Assembly (NCBI RefSeq): GCF_011745145.1
Contig: NZ_CP050191.1
Location: 5,372,147 to 5,436,146, forward strand
Source: Mycobacterium sp. DL440
GTDB lineage: Bacteria; Actinomycetota; Actinomycetes; Mycobacteriales; Mycobacteriaceae
Length of the DNA: 64,000 bases
Direction of reading: 5' to 3'
Position numbers and translations under genes: made by a program. Shown here one piece after another: positions 42,978-53,891 of this stretch. How positions within the stretch are numbered: position 1 is the stretch's first letter; each line of letters starts with the position of its first letter. Under the pieces are notes generated by a model, which searched no databases, was not told where the DNA came from, and saw only the letters and a list, made by a program, of their open reading frames with translations.

Positions 42978-45179
42978 ATGGCAGTTAAACATCGTAGGCA
43001 GCGGCGGCGCGTCAAGAGGGTTGCGACTCTCGGTGCGGCAACCGCAACAGTCACTGCGCTTACGGTGGGCGTTGCTCCGCCACCCGCCCAGGCGGCCGCG
43101 GTCCAGCGTGATCTTCGGCTGCAATCCGGGGTGCAGATCTTCCCGCCGCCCGATCAGATACCGGATCTCACGGGTGGCTTCGGAACACAGGTCTACAACC
43201 AGTTGCAGAACGTCGGCGCGCAGTTCGAAACGGCGTTCGTCAACAACTTCAACCTGCTGGCCCTCCTGCAGGCGGCCGGGATCGATCCGACCAGCCCGGT
43301 CAAGGGCGCACTCAACGACGCGTTGGGCGGGGCACTTGGTGCGCTGCCTGTCGACGTGGAGGCGCTGCTCGGAATCAATCTCGACGATCCGTTGTCCGCG
43401 GCCGGGGTCAACGTCATCACGACCGGCGGGCTCTTCACCCTCATCCGGTTGCTCGGTGTTGACCTCGGCTGGGTGCCGTCGTTCCCGAATTCGGTGGCCG
43501 ACGAGATCAACAACACCCCGTACCTCGATGTCAGCCTCGAGTCGATCTTCGACGCGCTCGGTCTCCCCACGAGCGGCGCCGGGCTCGTGGCAATCCGCGT
43601 TGCGCTCGCAGCGATCGGCATACATCTGCCGGACCTCAGTACGAATGCCGCTGATGTTCGGATACCCATCGTGGCGGGCTGGGGCTTCGGTGCCTTCGCG
43701 GCGGGTGCGGCCTACCAACAGGTGGTTGACGATCTACCGAATCAACCGGGTGGCGCCAACTACACCGACACCAACCCGCTGCTGGGCAGTTTCACCATCC
43801 TGCCGATGATCCTGATCGACAACCCGGGCCGGGCCAACGGCGGCATCCTGGCGCGGGCCTACCCGCTCTTAGGGTTACTCGGGATCGACACGGTCACCCC
43901 CGACACTCAGGTGCAGAGCAGCGGGACCAGCATCGTCTCCGGCATCCCCGTGGTCGGTGACATCCCGTTGCTGGGGCTCACCCCCGGCGGTGCCAACCTG
44001 ATCCCGATCAAGATCGACGCGACGGCCGAGTACCTGCCGCTCTCGGACTTCGCCGCCTGGCCCAACCCGTTCACGATGGCGAACAATGTTGCGGCAGGCC
44101 TGTTCCCGACGTACATCCTGAGAAACCAGTCGCTGGACACGCTCAGTACGGTGCTGATCGATCAGGTTGTGTCGCAACTCGGCTCGGACGTCACCGACTA
44201 TCTGGACAATCCCGGGGACAACCCTCAATTGGGCCCCAAGCTCAACATCTACATCACGATCCCGGCCAACAGCCTGCCCCTGCTGGAGCCGACATATCTG
44301 GCGTACGACGTCGTCAACCTGCTCACCGGGGCGAACCTCAACAACCCGATCGGCACGGCGCTGAGCCCGGTACTGACCAGCCTGGTCAACCTCGGCTACA
44401 CCGATGTGTCCTACAACGCGACGACGGGCATCTACGAGCGTTCACTCGACGAAGCCGATGTCCCAACGGCTTTCGGCACTCTTCCCGCGGATGTCGATTG
44501 GGGGCAGGTGCCCGCGCACCTGGTCGACAACCTCGTCACCGGCATTCAGAAGGCGATCAGCGACGGCCTGGTGAGCCAGACCCCGGTCTCCAATCCCATC
44601 AAGACCCTGCTTGGCCTGCTGGGCGTCGGTGGCACGTCGAACCTGACCGGGCTGGATCTTTCTGCTCTCACCGAAGCGCTGGACAACCTCACTCCGGAGG
44701 CTCTCGGTAACGCTGGGAATAACGTTGGGGCACGGAGCCTTGCGAAGACAAGTTTCGAACCGCAGGGGATCGCGCAGACCAACGTCGGCACGGACACGGT
44801 GAATCTGAAATCTGTTGTGGATGAACCTGCCGTGGATGACACCAAAGTGAAGGTCGAGGACGGCCCGAAGAAGCTGCCCACCGCGGCCGACGAGGCTCGC
44901 GTAGAGGTCCAGAAATCGGTCACGGAGGCCGGCGAGCGTGCAAAGGCTTCGGCGGAGAAGGCGCGAGAGCGGACGGCCAAGGCGGTCAAGAACGCTCAGG
45001 AGCGGGTGAACAAGCTCGCCGAGGATGGTCGCAAGCAGATCAAGTCAGCCGCCGACGGCATCCAGAAGGGCGCCGAGAAGGCGGTCAACGACGTGAAGGA
45101 CAACGCCAAGAAGGCCGGCGATTCAGTGAAGCCCGCCAAGAAGACCGAGAAGAAGGACACCAAGAAAGACGCCGCCTGA
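42978..45179 (+). CDS. secreted PE-PPE-domain-like protein with lysine-rich coiled tail
   Basis: A 733-residue exported protein. The signal peptide is at about 1-40 (basic start, then ATLGAATATVTALTVGVA and AQA). Residues about 215-480 resemble the PE-PPE serine-hydrolase-like domain: DNPGRANGGILARAYP, a segment ending in DFAAWPNPFTMANN, then ITIPANSLPLLEP and LTSLVNLGYTDVSY. The position of the GxSxS/G nucleophile elbow reads GWGFGAFAAG, so the Ser is replaced by Gly and activity may be lost. The last 120 residues are Lys/Ala/Glu-rich and predicted helical. No PE or PPE N-terminal domain is present. Function unknown. Confidence 0.7.
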   Translation: MAVKHRRQRRRVKRVATLGAATATVTALTVGVAPPPAQAAAVQRDLRLQSGVQIFPPPDQIPDLTGGFGTQVYNQLQNVGAQFETAFVNNFNLLALLQAAGIDPTSPVKGALNDALGGALGALPVDVEALLGINLDDPLSAAGVNVITTGGLFTLIRLLGVDLGWVPSFPNSVADEINNTPYLDVSLESIFDALGLPTSGAGLVAIRVALAAIGIHLPDLSTNAADVRIPIVAGWGFGAFAAGAAYQQVVDDLPNQPGGANYTDTNPLLGSFTILPMILIDNPGRANGGILARAYPLLGLLGIDTVTPDTQVQSSGTSIVSGIPVVGDIPLLGLTPGGANLIPIKIDATAEYLPLSDFAAWPNPFTMANNVAAGLFPTYILRNQSLDTLSTVLIDQVVSQLGSDVTDYLDNPGDNPQLGPKLNIYITIPANSLPLLEPTYLAYDVVNLLTGANLNNPIGTALSPVLTSLVNLGYTDVSYNATTGIYERSLDEADVPTAFGTLPADVDWGQVPAHLVDNLVTGIQKAISDGLVSQTPVSNPIKTLLGLLGVGGTSNLTGLDLSALTEALDNLTPEALGNAGNNVGARSLAKTSFEPQGIAQTNVGTDTVNLKSVVDEPAVDDTKVKVEDGPKKLPTAADEARVEVQKSVTEAGERAKASAEKARERTAKAVKNAQERVNKLAEDGRKQIKSAADGIQKGAEKAVNDVKDNAKKAGDSVKPAKKTEKKDTKKDAA

Positions 45180-45186
45180 CGGCCAT

Positions 45187-45483
45187 CTAGGCCGCCTGGT
45201 GCACCGATTCCACCGTGTAGATGTGGGGATCGAAACTGGTCGCGATGTCAGCGCACCGACTCATGTGCTCCCGTGCGGCGGGGTCGGCGAGCATGGCGCG
45301 GAAGTCCTCGGCCCTGCGCCACTGCGCGTAGTTGATGACGCGGGTGCCGTCCGTACTCACATGGATGTTGGCGGTGATGAATCCGGGTATGTGGCGCATC
45401 ACGTCTTCGGTCGCCTGTCGTAGCAGCTCGACGATCCCGTCGCCGAGGCCTGGCTCCCGTTCCACCTGCCGATGAGCTACCAC
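45187..45483 (-). CDS. antibiotic-biosynthesis-monooxygenase (ABM) domain protein
   Basis: The small alpha/beta barrel protein of 98 residues has the ABM pattern: a helix with LLRQATEDVMRHIPGFITANIHVS, then TRVINYAQWRRAEDFRAML and a final strand with DPHIYTVESVH. Members include cofactor-free monooxygenases and haem-degrading enzymes; the specific role is unknown. A GTG start at 45483 is used, but the frame is open further upstream without a good start codon, so the true N-terminus may be slightly different. Confidence 0.75.
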   Translation of the reverse strand: MVAHRQVEREPGLGDGIVELLRQATEDVMRHIPGFITANIHVSTDGTRVINYAQWRRAEDFRAMLADPAAREHMSRCADIATSFDPHIYTVESVHQAA

Positions 45484-45522
45484 GGTGCGTTCACCGATCG
45501 CGTGGCCGCGCTGTAACCCGAG

Positions 45523-47673
45523 CTAATTGGGTGCCAGCGCACTGACTGCCAGGTGGTCCAACACCGGGGTCAGCAACTGGGCGTACTCGGCGGTGATGTG
45601 GTTGTCGTCGCGGAAGACCAACGTGTTGCCGATGATCACCGGGCAGCGCCGGTCGGTGCAGAAGAACTGGTCCAGCCGCGCGTACTGCCCACCGCCGGCC
45701 TGAACCGCCGCCGTTTCGGCAGCTATGCCGGTGTCGTTCAACGCGATCGAACGGGCAGGTGCGCAGACGGAGGCGTCGTCCATGTGCGCGGACAGGCAGG
45801 TCGGCACTGTGGTGTGCGGGTCGGGCACGGGGCCGAGCACCAGGACCCGCGCGCCGGTTCCGCGCAACTGCGACACCAGACGCGTCAACCCGTCCAGCCA
45901 GGTCGGGTCGTAGCTGACAAACCCGAAATCCGCGCCGTAGCGGCGCACCATGTCCAGCACTATCAGTGCCGGGCGTTCCTGGGCAATCCGGGCCAGCACG
46001 TCGGCCCGCCACTGCTGGCACTCGGTGAACTCGCGCTCGAGGTAGGGGCTCAGAATCGGGAGCTTCATCGGTGGGCAGGTAACTTTCGCAAAGGTCTCCA
46101 ACCGCCAATGTCGCTGCTGTGCAGCGGTTTCCAGGGCCGGTTGCCACATCCCGGCGTGTGAATCGCCGATCAGCGCGACTTTGGTGGCCGACGCGGTGTC
46201 GCCGGAGGCGCAGTCCGGCACCGCGACGTCTTTCCAGGACAGAACGCAGCCGTTCACGAACGCCTCTGGTTTGGTGATATTGCCCAGCGGCGGTGACAGA
46301 TTCGACGGCACCGCGCGCAGATCGGCCGAGGTGGCGACGGCCGCCTGTATCTGCTGTTCGGGCGTCAGAGCCCGCATCGGCGCGGCGGCTGGGGGTGGTC
46401 CGATGAGGGCGACCGGGACCGCTGCCGGTCCGGACCCCGTCGGAATCGGGCGCACCGCCAACAGCACCAGACCCGCGCAGACGGCCACGCCTGTCGCCGT
46501 CGCGCCGACGGCCAAACTGCGCCACGAGGACGCGCGCAGCGCCGCGGCGAACCGGGCCGGGTTCTCGACCAGATGCAACGTCAGGACCGCCAGGCCCAGC
46601 GATATCACCACCATCGCCAACCGGCCGGCGAGGCCCAGGTCGTGGCCGAACAGTGTGGGCGCCAACAGCAGCACCGGCCAGTGCCACAGGTACCACGAGT
46701 ACGACAACCGGCCGATACCGCGCATCGCCGGTTTGGACAGCAGCCGTCCCACGCCGAGATCGGGTATCGCACAGCCGGCCCCGATCACCAGCGCGGTCCC
46801 CATCACCGGCAGCATTGCCGCCGTGCCCGGATAGGGCGTGGCAGTGCCGAGTTGTGTGCAGGTGGCCAGGATCAGCGCCAAGCCACCCCAGCCGACCAAC
46901 GCCGCACATATCGGCGGCAGGGTGCGCCAGTGCGCCGCGGTCAACGCGATCAGGCCGCCGGCGGCCAACTCCCAGGCGCGGGTCGGCAGCGAGAAGAACG
47001 CCCACGGCGGCATGGTCTGGGTCCACGACACCGCCAGGGCGAGCGACGCGGCGGCCACCAGCGCCAGCACGCACGTGTACGGGACGGCGGAACGAGTGCC
47101 CCGCCCGCTGCGGGTCAGCAGCCACGCGGTGCCCAGGATCAGCGCGGGCCACAGCAGATAGAACTGTTCCTCCACACCGAGTGACCAATAGTGCTGCAGC
47201 GGTGACGCCGCCTTCTCGGCCGCCAGATAGTCGGTGCCCTCCGCCGCGAAGCGGTAGTTGCCGGAGTAGAGCGCACTGGCGATCGCGTCGGCCAGCACCG
47301 AGCGGGCCCGCAGCGGCGGGAGTAGGAGGGTGGCCGCAATCGATGTGACGACCAGGACCAGTGCAGCGGCCGGGAGCAGTCGACGGGCCCGTCCGGCATA
47401 GAACCGCGCCATTCGAACGGTCCCGGTGTTCGAGGCCTCGCGCCACAGCAGCCCGGTGATCAGGAATCCCGACACGACGAAGAACACGTCGACGCCGATG
47501 AACCCGCCGCCGAAACCGGGCACCCCGGCATGGAACAGCACCACGGCGAGCACCGCGACTGCCCGCAGCCCTTCGATGTCGGGGCGAAACTGTTTGTTCG
47601 ACAGGGGGTTTCGCCCACTCGCGGTGCTGTCGCGGCGGGCGGCGGGCCTCGCGGAGGTGATCACTCTGTTCAC
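45523..47673 (-). CDS. OafA/YrhL-type acyltransferase with C-terminal SGNH domain
   Basis: A 716-residue membrane enzyme that O-acylates an extracytoplasmic glycan or lipid. Residues about 25-400 are acyltransferase-3 with about ten spans (FRPDIEGLRAVAVLAVVLFHAG with the active-site His, FFVVSGFLITGLL, YWSLGVEEQFYLLWP). The external SGNH domain has GDSHAGMWQPAL with the nucleophile Ser and FRDDNHITAEYA with the catalytic Asp-His. GTG at 47673 is the preferred start (VNRVITS). It is divergent from the RNase gene. M. tuberculosis has several similar proteins. Confidence 0.9.
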   Translation of the reverse strand: MNRVITSARPAARRDSTASGRNPLSNKQFRPDIEGLRAVAVLAVVLFHAGVPGFGGGFIGVDVFFVVSGFLITGLLWREASNTGTVRMARFYAGRARRLLPAAALVLVVTSIAATLLLPPLRARSVLADAIASALYSGNYRFAAEGTDYLAAEKAASPLQHYWSLGVEEQFYLLWPALILGTAWLLTRSGRGTRSAVPYTCVLALVAAASLALAVSWTQTMPPWAFFSLPTRAWELAAGGLIALTAAHWRTLPPICAALVGWGGLALILATCTQLGTATPYPGTAAMLPVMGTALVIGAGCAIPDLGVGRLLSKPAMRGIGRLSYSWYLWHWPVLLLAPTLFGHDLGLAGRLAMVVISLGLAVLTLHLVENPARFAAALRASSWRSLAVGATATGVAVCAGLVLLAVRPIPTGSGPAAVPVALIGPPPAAAPMRALTPEQQIQAAVATSADLRAVPSNLSPPLGNITKPEAFVNGCVLSWKDVAVPDCASGDTASATKVALIGDSHAGMWQPALETAAQQRHWRLETFAKVTCPPMKLPILSPYLEREFTECQQWRADVLARIAQERPALIVLDMVRRYGADFGFVSYDPTWLDGLTRLVSQLRGTGARVLVLGPVPDPHTTVPTCLSAHMDDASVCAPARSIALNDTGIAAETAAVQAGGGQYARLDQFFCTDRRCPVIIGNTLVFRDDNHITAEYAQLLTPVLDHLAVSALAPN

Positions 47674-47755
47674 TCGAGTAACGATCGTCGCACGGCAACC
47701 CGAGTTGACCCTGGATTTACCGGCCTGTTGCGCGCCGGTTGCTAGCCTTATCCCG

Positions 47756-48190
47756 ATGGGGAAATCACGCATGGCGGCGCTGGCAGTGCTGTGCGGTCTG
47801 CTCTCGGGCTGCTGCGCCCCGACGCAACCCACGTCATCCCCGGCCGCGCCACCGGTATCGGCCTCGACATCGCCCACGAAGTCGGCGGCGGCCGACGGCA
47901 CCTGTGATCTGAGCGGCCTCCCGCGGGAAGCCGACAAGACCGTGGAACTGATCCAATCCGGCGGGCCGTTTCCCTACCCGCGCAACGACGGGGTCATCTT
48001 CGGCAACTTCGAAGGCCGGCTGCCCAAACACGAGCGCGGCTACTACCACGAGTACACGGTCCCGACGCCGGGCAACAAGCATCGCGGCAAGCGGCGCATC
48101 GTCACCGGGGGAGCGCCGCAGAACGACCCGCCCGAGTACTACTACACCGGCGACCACTACGAATCGTTCTGCCTGATCGGAGGCATGTGA
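47756..48190 (+). CDS. lipoprotein guanyl-specific ribonuclease (RNase Sa/N1/T1 family)
   Basis: The 144-residue precursor has a lipoprotein signal ending in LSGC (Cys19), a Pro/Ser/Thr linker and an RNase Sa-like domain from about residue 48. The catalytic set is present: Glu99 in YYHEYTV, Arg114 in KRRIVTG and His134 in TGDHYESF. Cys50 and Cys139 correspond to the single disulfide of RNase Sa. It would cleave RNA after guanosine at the cell surface or after delivery to another cell. The stop overlaps the start of a barstar-type inhibitor gene, the expected immunity partner. The surface anchoring is unusual for this enzyme family. Confidence 0.88.
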   Translation: MGKSRMAALAVLCGLLSGCCAPTQPTSSPAAPPVSASTSPTKSAAADGTCDLSGLPREADKTVELIQSGGPFPYPRNDGVIFGNFEGRLPKHERGYYHEYTVPTPGNKHRGKRRIVTGGAPQNDPPEYYYTGDHYESFCLIGGM

Positions 48191-48465
48191 AGACGTATCG
48201 GATCGACGGGGCCAAGGTGGGTTCCAAGGCGGACTTCTTCACCGAGATCGGCCGTGCGGTCAATGGCGACGGCGGCTACTTCGGCTCAAACCTGGACGCG
48301 CTGGCCGACTGCCTGCGCGGTGGGTTCGGTACCCCCGACGATCGCCGCTTCCGGTTCGTCATGACGTCCTACCGCAACATCAAAGAGGCGCTCGGACAAG
48401 ACACCTGGGGCACCGTGCTGTCGATCTTCACGACCGAGGGCGTCGACCTGTGGCTGGAGAACTGA
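48187..48465 (+). CDS. barstar-type ribonuclease inhibitor
   Basis: A 92-residue cytoplasmic protein with the barstar pattern: an N-terminal strand TYRIDGAKV, a helix DFFTEIGRAV, the inhibitory loop-helix YFGSNLDALADCLRGGF (compare the barstar YGENLDALWDCLTG) and the C-terminal strand GVDLWLEN. Barstar plugs the active site of barnase and also inhibits RNase Sa. The GTG start overlaps the RNase stop, so both are made together. The sequence supports a toxin-immunity or self-protection pair. Confidence 0.9.
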   Translation: MKTYRIDGAKVGSKADFFTEIGRAVNGDGGYFGSNLDALADCLRGGFGTPDDRRFRFVMTSYRNIKEALGQDTWGTVLSIFTTEGVDLWLEN

Positions 48466-48468
48466 CAC

Positions 48469-49566
48469 TCAATTGAAGGCGAGCCAGCTGGGCAGGGCCC
48501 GCTCGCGCGAATCGCACAGCACCTGACGGGTATCGCAGTTCCCGCGCGGTGATCCGGCGCCGCTCCACATGCCGCCGGTGTCGCGACGCAACACGATCGC
48601 CGACGAGCCGCCACCGTCGAGCAGCAGCGCGTTGTCGGCGCCCAGTCCGCGGAAAAGATCCTGGATGTTGTCCGGGGTGTAGCTGCCGCCCTGGAAGACG
48701 TAGAGCTGATCGGTGGCCCGGTTGTAGCCGACCGCGGTGCGTGCCGCGCTCGGGCCGTTGTCGTTGAGCTGACCGGTGTCGCCGGGCGCGAGCAACCCGA
48801 TGCCGGCCACCGCGACGAACCGGGCGTTCTGATCGAGCAGGCGCTGGATCACCGGTGAGGCCGAGTCATAGTCGTCGGGCCCCTTGGGCATCACCACATA
48901 CGGGGCGCCGCCCATCGGAAGGATCATGGTGGCCAATGCCGACCAGTGCTCGTTCCCGCCGGACAGGCCTTGCTTGCCGGCATAGGCCAGAGTGCCGGTG
49001 ACCGCGGCGTTGGCCCGGCCCTGCCCGCGGGTGTTGTCCACGTAAGCGCCCAGCGGGGATGAGCACTTGGTGTCGCGCCACGAGCCGCCCTGCTGCCCGC
49101 GCACGTCGAAGAAGTTGGCATTGACCGCGATGGTCGGCTGACCCAGCACCTGCCAGGCGGCAAGGGGCGCATAGGTTTCCGACGCCTGCCACAGTCCTTC
49201 ACCGGTGCGTGCACCGGGAGTGCGCTCGCAGCGGGACTGATACCCCTGATGGCTGTCGACGAGCAGGCGCGGATTGAGCCGCCCGGAGGCGTTCTTCATC
49301 GCCATCAGGTGGCCGCCGTTGTTGAGCGTGTAGGCACGGCCGTCAGCGGACAGGAACGGCGCGGCGAACTGGCCGCCGAAGTTGTAGACGAGGTACGCGC
49401 CCTTGGTATTGGCGATCGCCCCGAGCAGCATTGCCCTGGCGTCCTCGGCCCGCGCGACGGGGGAGCCCGTGGTGGCTAGCGCTGCGCAGACGGCAACGGC
49501 GGCCGCAGTAGCGACCGCACGCTGGAAGACTTTTGCCAGGCCTGGCACGAAGTACACAATAACCAC
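48469..49566 (-). CDS. exported phosphodiester-glycosidase (NAGPA/DUF2233) family protein
   Basis: A 365-residue protein with a signal peptide (about 10-41, VATAAAVAVCAALATTG then ARA). The NAGPA-type domain has NANFFD near 150, a segment with TAVGYNRATDQLYVFQGG and the signature ALLLDGGGSSAIVLRR near 315. Family enzymes cleave the phosphodiester between a sugar and an alpha-linked GlcNAc in animals; the bacterial substrate, perhaps a phosphodiester-linked wall polymer, is unknown. GTG start at 49566. It faces the barstar gene tail to tail with a gap of 3 bp. Confidence 0.83.
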   Translation of the reverse strand: MVIVYFVPGLAKVFQRAVATAAAVAVCAALATTGSPVARAEDARAMLLGAIANTKGAYLVYNFGGQFAAPFLSADGRAYTLNNGGHLMAMKNASGRLNPRLLVDSHQGYQSRCERTPGARTGEGLWQASETYAPLAAWQVLGQPTIAVNANFFDVRGQQGGSWRDTKCSSPLGAYVDNTRGQGRANAAVTGTLAYAGKQGLSGGNEHWSALATMILPMGGAPYVVMPKGPDDYDSASPVIQRLLDQNARFVAVAGIGLLAPGDTGQLNDNGPSAARTAVGYNRATDQLYVFQGGSYTPDNIQDLFRGLGADNALLLDGGGSSAIVLRRDTGGMWSGAGSPRGNCDTRQVLCDSRERALPSWLAFN

Positions 49567-49611
49567 ACAGGAAACTCTGTCAACATACGTAACAGCCTGG
49601 TCACGGTTGAA

Positions 49612-50343
49612 TCAAGACGGGATCGCACCTGGTTGATCGGTGTTAGCTGGCTCAGCGGCATTGCGCTTGCGGAGCACTGCCGGCCGCAAATGTGCGGGCA
49701 GCGCGCGCAGGCCGGCCGCGCCCAGGGCCGTCACCGCAATCGCCCCCGCGGTGGTCAGCAGCACCGGGGCCGCCGGGAACGCGCCCTCCAGCAGCATTGC
49801 GACACCGAAGATGACGAACAGGGCTGCCGCGCCCAACTGGATCGTCCGCTCGGGCAGGTGCTTGCCCGCGATCGCCCCGACCACGATGGCCAGCGCGTCA
49901 GCGGCCACCATGCCGATGGTCGAGCCGATCCACACCCCCACCCAGTCGTTGTCGGCGGCCAGCGTGATCGTCGCGAGCATCGTCTTGTCGCCGAGTTCGG
50001 CGAGCAGGAAGGCCGAGGTGACCGTGAAGAAGGCCGGCGCGGATGAACGCTGGGCGCGGGTCGCCTCGTCATCGGACAGCTTGTCGCCGCGCAGGGTCCA
50101 CAGCCCGAAGAACACGAACGCCACACCGGCGAGGATGCCGAGCAGGTGTGTGGGCAGCGCCGCGCCGAGGTAGTGACCGACCGCGACGGAGATCAGGTGA
50201 ACTGCGGTGGTGGCCGCGGTGATGCCGATGAGCACCACCCACCAGCGGTACCGCAGTGCAAAGGTCATGGCCATCAACTGCGACTTGTCGCCGAGCTCGG
50301 CGACGAAGATGACGGCGAAGCTCAAGAGCAGAGCAGCGAGCAC
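49612..50343 (-). CDS. GDT1/TMEM165 (UPF0016) family Mn2+/Ca2+ transporter
   Basis: The 243-residue protein has six spans in two repeats. Each repeat bears the family signature: VAELGDKSQLMAM near residue 14 and LAELGDKTMLATI near 117. Members exchange Mn2+ or Ca2+ against protons and export excess manganese. GTG start at 50343 with GAGGAG upstream. The 303-bp region before it contains a yybP-ykoY-type manganese riboswitch, which directly supports a manganese-efflux role. Confidence 0.92.
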   Translation of the reverse strand: MLAALLLSFAVIFVAELGDKSQLMAMTFALRYRWWVVLIGITAATTAVHLISVAVGHYLGAALPTHLLGILAGVAFVFFGLWTLRGDKLSDDEATRAQRSSAPAFFTVTSAFLLAELGDKTMLATITLAADNDWVGVWIGSTIGMVAADALAIVVGAIAGKHLPERTIQLGAAALFVIFGVAMLLEGAFPAAPVLLTTAGAIAVTALGAAGLRALPAHLRPAVLRKRNAAEPANTDQPGAIPS

Positions 50344-50420
50344 TCAACAACTCCTCGGTCGTTGGCTGCCGTTCGGGGCTGAAATAGATGCCTCCGGCCG
50401 GCAAACCAATGGTCTACGGC

Positions 50421-50526
50421 CGAAGGTCTCGCCCACCGGGCAGTGACCGGTTCGGATATCCGGGCCGTCAACACGTCGCTGCGCGGCCAGTATGTCGAGT
50501 ATCCGATTGGGGGCTACTCCCCTTCG
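50421..50526 (-). promoter_or_regulatory. yybP-ykoY family manganese riboswitch
   Basis: Reading the minus strand, the leader contains CGAAGGGGAGTAGCCCCC and, about 75 bases later, GGTGGGCGAGACCTTCG. These are the two conserved loops of the yybP-ykoY motif (GGGGAGUAG and GCGAGACCUU). The ends CGAAGG and CCTTCG pair as the basal P1 stem. The element lies 78 bases before the start codon of the GDT1-type transporter, the normal place for this Mn2+-sensing ON switch. Confidence 0.9.
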
Positions 50527-50646
50527 CTGTCATCCACCATACGCACGCCGGCAGGGGCGGCGCAAACCGTCCCCGCCGAAAGTGCTTATTCGACAATAAG
50601 TTTGGGGATCAACACGAGAATGTTCGGGTTCCCTGACAATGCTGGT

Positions 50647-53022
<2,376 letters not shown>

Positions 53023-53025
53023 CGG

Positions 53026-53436
53026 TTAGGGCAGCTCCTGGATACGGACCATGTTTCCGGCGGGATCGCGAAGGGCGCAGTCACGCACACCGTACGGCTG
53101 CTCGGTGGGTTCCTGGACCACCTCGACGTCTCCGGCCTGCACCTTTTCAAAAGTACTGTCGAGGTCCTTGGTGGCGAGCAGGAGCGTGCCGAAGGTGCCC
53201 TTGGCCATCATCTCGGAGATCATGCGGCGCTCGTCGTCGGTGAGGCCGGGGGTGGCCGATGGCGGGTACAGGACGACGGATGTGTCGGGCTGGTTCGGTG
53301 GACCGACCGTGATCCAACGCATCCGGTCCTTGCCGACGTCGAGGCGGACCTCGAAGCCGAGGATGTCGCGGTAGAACGCGAGGGATTCTTCCGGATCGTC
53401 GAGCGGCAGCATGCTGGAGTGAATTGTGATGTCCAT
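53026..53436 (-). CDS. VOC family protein (glyoxalase/bleomycin-resistance fold)
   Basis: A 136-residue vicinal-oxygen-chelate protein: PLDDPEESLAFYRDILGFEVRLDV at the N-terminus, a second module from about residue 80, and YGVRDCALRDPAGNMVRIQE at the C-terminus with the conserved Glu metal ligand. ATG at 53436 is used; a GTG at 53445 is possible. It sits between an AraC regulator and the UvrA-like gene with 3-5 bp gaps. AraC, VOC and UvrA-like neighbours together suggest a drug- or electrophile-response operon. Confidence 0.85.
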   Translation of the reverse strand: MDITIHSSMLPLDDPEESLAFYRDILGFEVRLDVGKDRMRWITVGPPNQPDTSVVLYPPSATPGLTDDERRMISEMMAKGTFGTLLLATKDLDSTFEKVQAGDVEVVQEPTEQPYGVRDCALRDPAGNMVRIQELP

Positions 53437-53441
53437 GGGTT

Positions 53442-53876
<435 letters not shown>

Positions 53877-53891
53877 ATCGCGATCGTACGG

